Assembly (NCBI GenBank): GCA_050692055.1
Contig: JBOGTC010000018.1
Span: 1-31,182, forward strand
Direction: 5' to 3'
Length of the DNA: 31,182 nt
Source of the DNA: JBOGTC01 sp050692055
Lineage (GTDB): Bacteria; Chloroflexota; Limnocylindria; QHBO01
Of this stretch, positions 25,969-31,182 are shown piece after piece (within the stretch, counting starts at the first letter, position 1; the number at the start of each line of letters is the position of its first letter). A model generated the notes under the pieces. The model worked only from the letters and a program-made list of their open reading frames with translations, was not told the origin of the DNA and made no database searches. A program made the translations under genes and the position numbers.

Positions 25969-26220
25969 CTAGACGCGGGTCAGGACGCGGACGATAACAC
26001 CGAGCAGGAGCATGGCGATCAGCGGCGACCAGTCGATGCCGCCGGTCGGCGGCAGCAGGCGCCGGATTGGCGCCAGGATCGGCTCCGTGGCCTGGTAGAT
26101 GAATGCGACGAGGCCACCGCCCCCCTGCGGCATCACCCAGCTGACGATCACCCGGGCGATGAGCAGCAGCCAGAGAATGGTCGCCAGCATCTGGATGAAG
26201 TTCACGAGGAGCGGGGTCAT
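25969..26220 (-). CDS. YggT-family membrane protein
   Basis: This 83-residue protein has two hydrophobic segments: residues about 5-28 (LVNFIQMLATILWLLLIARV) and about 66-80 (PLIAMLLLGVIVRVL). The linking loop has the family hallmark ATEPILAPIRRLLPP and the W-x2-P pattern near GGIDWSPLIAM. YggT/YlmG proteins sit downstream of ftsZ in many Gram-positive-like bacteria and are linked to division-site or envelope organisation, but the biochemical role is not settled. The ATG at 26220 lies 37 bp after the YggS-type gene, as in the ylmE-ylmG order. Confidence 0.9.
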   Translation of the reverse strand: MTPLLVNFIQMLATILWLLLIARVIVSWVMPQGGGGLVAFIYQATEPILAPIRRLLPPTGGIDWSPLIAMLLLGVIVRVLTRV

Positions 26221-26256
26221 GGCGACCAGCAGGATAGCAAGCCGCCGGCAGGCAGA

Positions 26257-26979
26257 CTATTCGCCTCGTGGCCCGAACAGCGCGGTACCGATGCGGACCA
26301 GGGTGGCGCCCTCCGCGACTGCCGCCTCGGCGTCGGCGCTCATGCCCATCGAGAGCTCCGGCAAGCCGATGCCGCTGGTTTCCTGCAGCCGATCCCGTAG
26401 CCGCCGGAGGGCCGCGAACATGGCGCGCGCCTCGACCTCGTCAGCTTCGTGGCGAGCCATCGCCATCAGGCCCGCCACAGTGGCATGCCGCAGCTCGCCG
26501 AGCGGCACCGCCGATACCGCACCCGGGCGAAAGCCCCCTTTGTCGGGCTCGCCGGTCAGGTTGACCTGGAGCAGCAGGCGCGGCGCGTGTCCCTCGATCT
26601 CCGCGAGCTCATCGAGCCGCCGCAGCAGCTCTACCGTGTCGACCGAATGGATGGCCGCAAACGCGCGAGCCGCCCGCCGCGCCTTGTTTGACTGCAGCCG
26701 GCCGACGAGGTGCCATTCCGCCTCCGCGATGGCGGCCGCCTTCGGCTCCGCTTCCTGAACCCGGTTCTCGCCGAGGATGGTGATACCTGCCTGCAGCGCA
26801 CCCCGCGCCACCTCGACCGGCCACGTCTTCGTGACGGCCACGATTCGGAAGCGGCCGGGGTCGCGTCCGGCGCCCTCGGCAACGCTTCGCAGACGGCCGC
26901 TCAGGCGCTCGTAGCGGTCCCTGATCTCATCGGCTGTCGGCAGCAGGGGCTGTCTCATCGCCGGGCCATCGTTGCACAT
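26257..26979 (-). CDS. YggS-family PLP-binding protein
   Basis: This protein of up to 240 residues has the alanine-racemase-like fold of YggS/YlmE/PROSC, which bind pyridoxal phosphate and keep the free PLP pool in balance without known catalysis. The PLP lysine is in IVAVTKTW. Other family features are GENRVQEAEPK, WHLVGRLQSNKARRA, IHSVDTVELLRRLDE, LLQVNLTGEPDKGGF, GLMAM and LSMGMSADAEAAVAEGATLV. There are two possible ATG starts, 26979 and 26958 (MRQPLLP); neither has a clear ribosome-binding site. It lies 137 bp after ftsZ and before the YggT gene, the usual neighbourhood. Confidence 0.92.
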   Translation of the reverse strand: MCNDGPAMRQPLLPTADEIRDRYERLSGRLRSVAEGAGRDPGRFRIVAVTKTWPVEVARGALQAGITILGENRVQEAEPKAAAIAEAEWHLVGRLQSNKARRAARAFAAIHSVDTVELLRRLDELAEIEGHAPRLLLQVNLTGEPDKGGFRPGAVSAVPLGELRHATVAGLMAMARHEADEVEARAMFAALRRLRDRLQETSGIGLPELSMGMSADAEAAVAEGATLVRIGTALFGPRGE

Positions 26980-27084
26980 CCATCCGCGGATCCAGATGCG
27001 CCTCGGCGCGGCATGCCGACGACTGATCTGTAACTGCCCCCGTTACGAATCAGGCGTGTCGAGCAACCTCAGGCGCGTCAGCAA

Positions 27085-27102
27085 CCGGCCGCTCGTGGCC
27101 GG
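27085..27102 (-). other. Short hairpin after ftsZ
   Basis: A perfect 6-bp GC-rich stem (CCGGCC/GGCCGG) with a 6-nt loop lies 14 bp after the ftsZ stop. There is no T-tract, so termination here would be weak. Confidence 0.35.
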
Positions 27103-27116
27103 GCTCGGGCACGACT

Positions 27117-28373
27117 TCAGTCGTTCTTGCGGCGCAGGAACGATGGAATGTCCAGATCGGTCTCGCCGTACGACTGCCGCTCCAGGCTGGGAGCGGGGCG
27201 CACCGGGAGCGCCTGGCGCTCGGTGGGTCGGATCTCCGTCTGGTCGGACTCCGCGGTGCGAGCGAAGGGTGACGACTCGCCCATCTGCTCCTCCAGGTTC
27301 TGGCGCGTGGCGCGATCGCGCTCGATCTCGGCCAGGATCTCGCGGCTGCGATCGTCCAGGCCGGACTCGACGCCGGTGGCCGCCTCCGCCCCGAAGCGGC
27401 TCATCTGCTTGGCGGGCTTCTTGGACGCATCGAAGCCGGTGGCGATCACGGTGACCTTGACCTCGTCGCGCATGCGGTCGTCGATCACCGTGCCGAAGAT
27501 GATGTTCGCCTCCGGATCCGCGGCCTCCTTGATCACCTCGGCCGCCTCGTTGACCTCGAACAGGCCCAGGTCCGAGCCGCCGGTGACGTTGAAGAGGATG
27601 CCCTGCGCGCCCGTGATGTTGACCTCCAGCAGCGGGCTCATCACCGCGGCCCGGGCGGCTTCGACGGCGCGGCTCTCGCCGGTACCGATGCCGATCCCCA
27701 TCATCGACGAGCCAGCGTCGCGCATGATCGTCTTCACGTCCGCGAAGTCGAGGTTGATGAGGCCCGGCACGGTGATCAGGTCGCTGATGCCCTGCACGCC
27801 CTGGCGCAGCACGTCGTCGACCACCCGGAAGGCATCGAGGATCGACGTCTTCTTGTCGACCACCTCGCGCAGCCGGTCGTTGGGAATCGTGATGAGCGTG
27901 TCGCACTTGTCCTTGAGCAGCTCTGAGTACTGCTCCGCGACCAGCTTGCGGCGCACCCCCTCGAACGAGAACGGCTTCGTGATGACGCCCACGGTCAGGC
28001 TACCGAGGTCCTTGGCGATTTCGGCGATCACCGGCGCGGCGCCAGACCCGGTCCCGCCGCCCATGCCGGCCGTGATGAAGATCATGTCGGCGTCCTTGAG
28101 CGCCTCGTAGATCTTCTCGGAGTCCTCTTCGGCCGCGCGCTGGCCGACGTTGGGGTCGGCACCGGCGCCGAGGCCGCGCGTCATCTTGTCGCCGATGCGG
28201 ATCTTGTGCGGCGCGTCGCTCTGGAGGAGGGCCTGCGCGTCGGTGTTCACGCTGATGAACTCGACGCCCATCATCTCGGCCCGGATCATCCGGTTGACGG
28301 CGTTGCTGCCGCCGCCACCCACGCCGATGACCTTGATCAGTGCGAAGTTCTCGGAATCCGACCGGAGCGGCAT
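27117..28373 (-). CDS. ftsZ: Cell division GTPase FtsZ
   Basis: This 418-residue tubulin homologue polymerises at midcell to form the Z ring. It has IKVIGVGGGGSNAVNRMI, the tubulin signature GGGTGSG at residues 105-111, GVITKPFSFEGVRR, the synergy-loop region VPGLINLDFADVKTIM, and NIIFGTVIDDRMRDEVKVTV. After a variable Glu/Arg/Gln-rich linker (about residues 330-404) the conserved C-terminal peptide DLDIPSFLRRKND remains, which binds FtsA and other tethers. The ATG at 28373 is chosen because the family start lies a few residues before the core. AGGGG is 10 nt upstream. A 320-bp structured gap separates it from ftsA, so it may have its own promoter. Confidence 0.97.
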   Translation of the reverse strand: MPLRSDSENFALIKVIGVGGGGSNAVNRMIRAEMMGVEFISVNTDAQALLQSDAPHKIRIGDKMTRGLGAGADPNVGQRAAEEDSEKIYEALKDADMIFITAGMGGGTGSGAAPVIAEIAKDLGSLTVGVITKPFSFEGVRRKLVAEQYSELLKDKCDTLITIPNDRLREVVDKKTSILDAFRVVDDVLRQGVQGISDLITVPGLINLDFADVKTIMRDAGSSMMGIGIGTGESRAVEAARAAVMSPLLEVNITGAQGILFNVTGGSDLGLFEVNEAAEVIKEAADPEANIIFGTVIDDRMRDEVKVTVIATGFDASKKPAKQMSRFGAEAATGVESGLDDRSREILAEIERDRATRQNLEEQMGESSPFARTAESDQTEIRPTERQALPVRPAPSLERQSYGETDLDIPSFLRRKND

Positions 28374-28411
28374 TTCGGGTGGTCCCCTTGCGACGATGTG
28401 GTGCTGACGCA

Positions 28412-28432
28412 AAACCCGAGGCTCGCGGGTTT
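28412..28432 (-). other. Stem-loop in the ftsZ leader
   Basis: AAACCCG (28412-28418) and CGGGTTT (28426-28432) form a perfect 7-bp stem with a 7-nt loop. On the minus strand the stem ends in TTT followed by one more T, so it could be a weak terminator or attenuator 39 bp before the ftsZ start. Confidence 0.4.
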
Positions 28433-28471
28433 GACCGATTCTACCGACCCGCCCATGGCGCCGTCGGCAGT

Positions 28472-28502
28472 TTTTCCACATTGAGCGACGAAGTTGTCCA
28501 CA
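28472..28502 (+). promoter_or_regulatory. Two near-consensus DnaA boxes
   Basis: TTTTCCACA (28472-28480) and TTGTCCACA (28494-28502) each match the DnaA box TTATCCACA at 8 of 9 positions. TTGTCCACA is the common form in high-GC Gram-positives. They have the same orientation and start 22 bp apart, two helical turns. The second overlaps a hairpin (CGAAGTT at 28489-28495, AACTTCG at 28509-28515). DnaA control of ftsZ is an inference. Confidence 0.5.
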
Positions 28503-28632
28503 GTGCCCAACTTCGCCGTGGATGAGGTCCATCGCTTTCGACAGTCGGGCCGCCTCGACCATCGAATTCCGGCGGGGCAGACCCGGCGTCCGTGAACTCT
28601 CCGCTGCAGCGCCCCGTCGCTGAGGCCACGTT

Positions 28633-28664
28633 GCGCGCTTCAGCCGTGGGCGGGCTGAGCGCGC
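28633..28664 (-). other. Long stem-loop downstream of ftsA
   Basis: GCGCGC plus TCAGCC pair with GGCTGA plus GCGCGC, giving 12 bp with one bulged T and a 7-nt loop. Together with the hairpin over the ftsA stop it could end or protect the ftsA message. No T-tract is present. Confidence 0.5.
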
Positions 28665-28675
28665 GACCGTGCGAC

Positions 28676-28699
28676 GGCTGAGCCTTGTGGGGCTCAGCC
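28676..28699 (-). other. Stem-loop overlapping the ftsA stop codon
   Basis: GGCTGAGCC (28676-28684) and GGCTCAGCC (28691-28699) form a perfect 9-bp stem with a 6-nt loop. The ftsA stop codon (28694-28696) lies inside the upstream arm of the minus-strand RNA. Its word GGCTGAGC recurs in the neighbouring hairpin. Confidence 0.55.
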
Positions 28700-29929
28700 G
28701 GGGAACAGGTTGCGGATCCACTCCCCAACGCGCGCGATGGGGTTGAGGCCGTTGCCGCCGGCGTAGCCGATCGGCTCCTCGCCGAGGTGGTTGGCGCCCC
28801 ACAGCAGCAGACCGATGGACGTGGAGAAGGCCGGGTTCGAGAGCTGGTCCATCAGGCCTCCGACGCCCTGTGGCGAGCCGATCCGCACGGGCATCTCGAG
28901 AACGTCGCGGGCCAGGGCATCGGCGCCTGCGATCCTCGCGCCACCCCCGGTCAGCACCGCCCCGGCGGGCAGCATGCCGGCATGACCCGAGTGCTTCACC
29001 TCCTCGCGGATGAGGCTGTAGATCTCGCCCATGCGCGCCTCGATGATCTCGCACAGCCTGCGGCGCTGGATCGTCTGGCCGCCGGTGTCGCCCAGGACGG
29101 CGACGTTGAGCAGCTCCTCGGGCTCGACCTCCGCCATGTTGGCGCTTCCGTGCTTGATCTTGATCTCCTCGGCCAGGTTGAGCGACGTGCGGAGGCCGAT
29201 CGCCACGTCGTTCGTGACGTTGATGCCGCCGACCGGCAGGACCGCGGTGTGATACACGGCGCCATCGACGAAGATCGCGATGTCGGTCGTGCCGCCGCCG
29301 ATATCGGCGACGAGGACACCAAGCTCCTTCTCGGTATCGGTGAGGGTCGCCTCGGCCGCGGCCAGGGAGCTGATGACGAGCTCGTCGATCTGCACGCTCG
29401 CGTTCGTCACACACTTGCTGAGGTTCTGGACCGACGTCGAGGCGCCCGCGACGATGTGGGTCTCCACCTCCAGGCGCACGGCGCTCATGCCGAGCGGATC
29501 CTTGATCCCCTCCTGGCCGTCGACGATGTAGCCGCGTGGCACGACGTGCAGCATCTCTCGGTTCGACGGCACCTGGATCGCCTTGGCCGCCTCGGTGGCA
29601 CGGGCCACGTCCTCGCGGCTCACCTCGCGCTTGTGCCCGGAGACCGCGACCACGCCGCGCGAGTTCTGGCTGCTGATGTGGCTACCGCCCACCGCCACAA
29701 AGGCAGAGCTGATCTTGTACCCGGACAGGCGCTCGGCCTTCTCGACGCTGCTGGCGATGCTGTTCACGGTCTGGTCAATGTTGGCGACCATGCCCTTCTT
29801 CATCCCGGCCGACGGGCCGATGCCGTAGCCGATGATGTTGACGTCGCCCGAACGTCCCACCTCGCCGATGAGGGTCGTGACCTTGGTCGTGCCGGCGTCG
29901 ATGCCGACGAGGACCGCTTCGCGTTCCAA
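28694..29929 (-). CDS. ftsA: Cell division protein FtsA
   Basis: This 411-residue actin-like ATPase tethers FtsZ to the membrane. It has VGIDAGTTKVTTLIGEV (phosphate 1 region), the SHS2 domain (MKKGMVANIDQTVNSIASSV, SSAFVAVGGSHI), VLVADIGGGTTDIAIFVDGA (phosphate 2) and AVLTGGGARIAGADALARDV (adenosine motif). The final VGEWIRNLFPG is an amphipathic helix that should bind the membrane. The start is TTG at 29929 with GGAGG 4 nt upstream, and it encodes the expected N-terminus directly. It follows the sbp gene by 51 bp. Confidence 0.96.
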   Translation of the reverse strand: MEREAVLVGIDAGTTKVTTLIGEVGRSGDVNIIGYGIGPSAGMKKGMVANIDQTVNSIASSVEKAERLSGYKISSAFVAVGGSHISSQNSRGVVAVSGHKREVSREDVARATEAAKAIQVPSNREMLHVVPRGYIVDGQEGIKDPLGMSAVRLEVETHIVAGASTSVQNLSKCVTNASVQIDELVISSLAAAEATLTDTEKELGVLVADIGGGTTDIAIFVDGAVYHTAVLPVGGINVTNDVAIGLRTSLNLAEEIKIKHGSANMAEVEPEELLNVAVLGDTGGQTIQRRRLCEIIEARMGEIYSLIREEVKHSGHAGMLPAGAVLTGGGARIAGADALARDVLEMPVRIGSPQGVGGLMDQLSNPAFSTSIGLLLWGANHLGEEPIGYAGGNGLNPIARVGEWIRNLFPG

Positions 29930-29980
29930 GCTACCTCCGCAACATCCGCCGCGGGTCGCGCGGCATCGATCCGCCCGAGC

Positions 29981-30304
29981 CTACAGGAAGTGACGGCGGA
30001 TCAACGCCACGTTCTGGAAGATGCGCAGGCCGAAGGCGAAGAGCGCCACCAGGTAGAGGTCGATCCCCAGCCGATCTCCCACGAACGTGAGCGCCACCGC
30101 CACGAGCGCGTTGGTGATGAAGCCGGACAGGAAGATCCGGTTGTCGTAATGCGCGTCGAGCTCCGCGCGGATCGCGCCCAGGACGGAGTCGAGGCCAGCC
30201 AGGATGCCCACTGCGCTGTAGCGCGCGAGGTCCGGGCTGACGCTCACGTTGAGCACCAGCGCGAGCGCGATGCCGAGCGCAAGGCCAATCAGCGGAAGCC
30301 ACAT
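29981..30304 (-). CDS. Small basic protein Sbp (DUF1290)
   Basis: This 107-residue membrane protein matches the small basic protein family found beside ftsQ/ftsA in Gram-positive-like bacteria. It opens MWLPLIGLALGIALALVLNV, then YSAVGILAGLDSVLGAIRAE, IFLSGFITNALVAVALTFVG, and ends GLRIFQNVALIRRHFL. Three hydrophobic segments are visible. The function is unknown; linkage to division genes suggests an envelope role. The ATG at 30304 is preferred because the family begins at MWLP. A TTG at 30334 would add ten residues that do not look like the family. It lies 59 bp after ftsQ. Confidence 0.88.
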   Translation of the reverse strand: MWLPLIGLALGIALALVLNVSVSPDLARYSAVGILAGLDSVLGAIRAELDAHYDNRIFLSGFITNALVAVALTFVGDRLGIDLYLVALFAFGLRIFQNVALIRRHFL

Positions 30305-30363
30305 GGCGTGCGGTACCGATGCGTGCGGGTTCAAGGGTAGGACGCCGCATCACGGCACGCGCG

Positions 30364-31182
30364 TCACCCCCTGGCACGGAAATATACCTTCCCGGGGTTG
30401 CGCGCATCCACCCAGCCCACACTCTCCTCCGGCTCGCTGGCGAAGAGGGTGCGGATGGCGGCGACCTGGCGGTGGATGCGCCCGCCGGCATCCTGTGGCG
30501 CCGCCGCGGGGTCGTGGCCGTAGAAGCCGAGCGCCGCTCGCCATTCGGGCCGGCCGGAGACCAGGACGAAGCCATGCTGGTCGTCCAGGCGCACGCTGAG
30601 CCGGGCGGCGGCCGAGCCGAGCGCCTCGGGCTGGATCGAGGCCAGCTCCATGGCCGTCTCGGCCAGGCCGGCGGGCACCACGTCCCCGGCGGCAATCAGG
30701 CGCGCCATCGCCCGCCGGTCATCGATGATCGGCAGCGTCGCCAGCTCGGTGGGCAACGCCGCGTCTGCAGGAAGGGCGGCGAAGAGCGTGCCATCCGCCG
30801 CCCCGAGCAGGCGCGCGCGCGAGGTCTGCCACACGAAGGCAGGCTCACGCTCGACGACCGTGGCCTCGATCCGGTCGGGCAAGGTGGCATGGACGCGGGC
30901 CTCGGCCACGGCCGGCAGGCGCTCGATCTGCGACGCGAGCGCGCCGGTATTGACGGTCAGCACGCTGGCGCCGCGCTGCGCGGCGAGGATTCGCGAGAGC
31001 GCATCCGGGTCGGTGTAGTGCTCCCCTGCCCACCCCACCTCGCTCACGCGCAGCCACGGCGCCTGCAGCAGCGCCACCAGCCCGGCGGTGGCCGCCACCG
31101 CCCCGAGCCCAGCCAGCACGCGCCGCAGGGATGGCAGCCTCCGCGCCAGGCGCTGGCGGAGCGGGACGCCGGGCCGCTGCGC
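30364..31182 (-). CDS. ftsQ: Cell division protein FtsQ/DivIB (5' end cut by window)
   Basis: This bitopic protein links early and late division proteins. The visible 272 residues begin in the basic cytoplasmic tail (RQRLARRLPSLRRVL), followed by a membrane span (about residues 23-42, AGLGAVAATAGLVALLQAPW) and the POTRA domain (WLRVSEVGWAGEHYTDPDAL, GASVLTVNTGALASQIERLP, then RVHATLPDRIEATVVEREPA). The beta domain (ATLPIIDDR, SVRLDDQHGFVLVSG) ends NPGKVYFRARG. The frame is open to the window edge, so the start lies outside. A GTG at 31119 would leave almost no cytoplasmic tail and is not preferred. It heads ftsQ-sbp-ftsA. Confidence 0.9.
   Translation of the reverse strand, partial: AQRPGVPLRQRLARRLPSLRRVLAGLGAVAATAGLVALLQAPWLRVSEVGWAGEHYTDPDALSRILAAQRGASVLTVNTGALASQIERLPAVAEARVHATLPDRIEATVVEREPAFVWQTSRARLLGAADGTLFAALPADAALPTELATLPIIDDRRAMARLIAAGDVVPAGLAETAMELASIQPEALGSAAARLSVRLDDQHGFVLVSGRPEWRAALGFYGHDPAAAPQDAGGRIHRQVAAIRTLFASEPEESVGWVDARNPGKVYFRARG

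Larger units (their letters stand above)
28374..28693. other. Structured gap between ftsA and ftsZ
   Basis: These 320 bases contain no convincing ORF. They carry four stem-loops (28412-28432, 28489-28515, 28633-28664 and 28676-28699, the last overlapping the ftsA stop) and two near-consensus DnaA boxes. The gap is unusually long for ftsA-ftsZ and suggests separate control of ftsZ. Confidence 0.65.

Noticed and set aside
28472..28502. Replication origin suggested by DnaA boxes
   Set aside because: Only two boxes are present, there is no AT-rich unwinding region, and no dnaA, dnaN or gyrase gene is nearby. A regulatory role is more likely.

Overview
The window is a very GC-rich, densely coded bacterial chromosome segment. 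All 31 protein genes I accept, and the one tRNA gene, lie on the minus strand, so transcription runs from base 31182 toward base 1. Several traits together suggest a deep-branching monoderm-like lineage, most likely Chloroflexota (for example the Limnocylindria/Ellin6529 area): a split two-gene glycine decarboxylase (gcvPA/gcvPB), a CIRCE operator before groES-groEL, a small basic protein (Sbp, DUF1290) between ftsQ and ftsA, yggS/yggT-type genes after ftsZ, GTG/TTG starts, and several genes with a -10 hexamer only 7 nt before the start codon. The phylum is an inference; no rRNA or marker tree is available here.

Layout in the direction of transcription. (1) 31182-25969: end of a division cluster, with ftsQ (cut by the window edge), sbp, ftsA, a 320-bp structured gap, ftsZ, a YggS-type PLP protein and a YggT membrane protein. 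(2) 25877-24240: tRNA-Val(CAC) with its own promoter, a GT4 glycosyltransferase and a short unrecognised ORF that may be leaderless. (3) 24228-19245: a NUDIX hydrolase overlapping gcvT, then gcvH, gcvPA and gcvPB, the whole glycine cleavage system except the L protein. (4) 19184-17591: two tandem imperfect palindromes, then an ECF-type sigma factor overlapping a zinc-finger transmembrane anti-sigma factor. (5) 17437-11521: a five-gene oligopeptide-type ABC importer (binding lipoprotein, two permeases, two ATPases), the last four genes tightly packed. (6) 11502-9719: a separate nitrilase-type amidase and NadE overlapping by 4 bp, together a split glutamine-dependent NAD synthetase. (7) 9605-5458: ssb, a ferredoxin/flavodoxin-NADP reductase, metG, a TatD-type nuclease gene and a small one-helix membrane protein. 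(8) 5368-3140: CIRCE-controlled groES-groEL with a terminator. (9) 2971-1: a YCII-family protein and a PcrA/UvrD helicase cut by the window edge.

Most of this is housekeeping. I found no CRISPR array, insertion sequence, prophage or obvious new multi-gene system. The most unusual observations are: a MetRS whose ATP-binding HIGH box reads ALHS; a TatD gene with no ATG/GTG/TTG start before its conserved HxH motif, where a CTG overlaps the metG stop; the 61-bp-period palindrome pair before the sigma factor; two near-consensus DnaA boxes 22 bp apart between ftsA and ftsZ; three GTAAGC direct repeats with an exact 11-bp period before ssb; and a recurrent TANNNT-N7-start arrangement that suggests leaderless transcripts.
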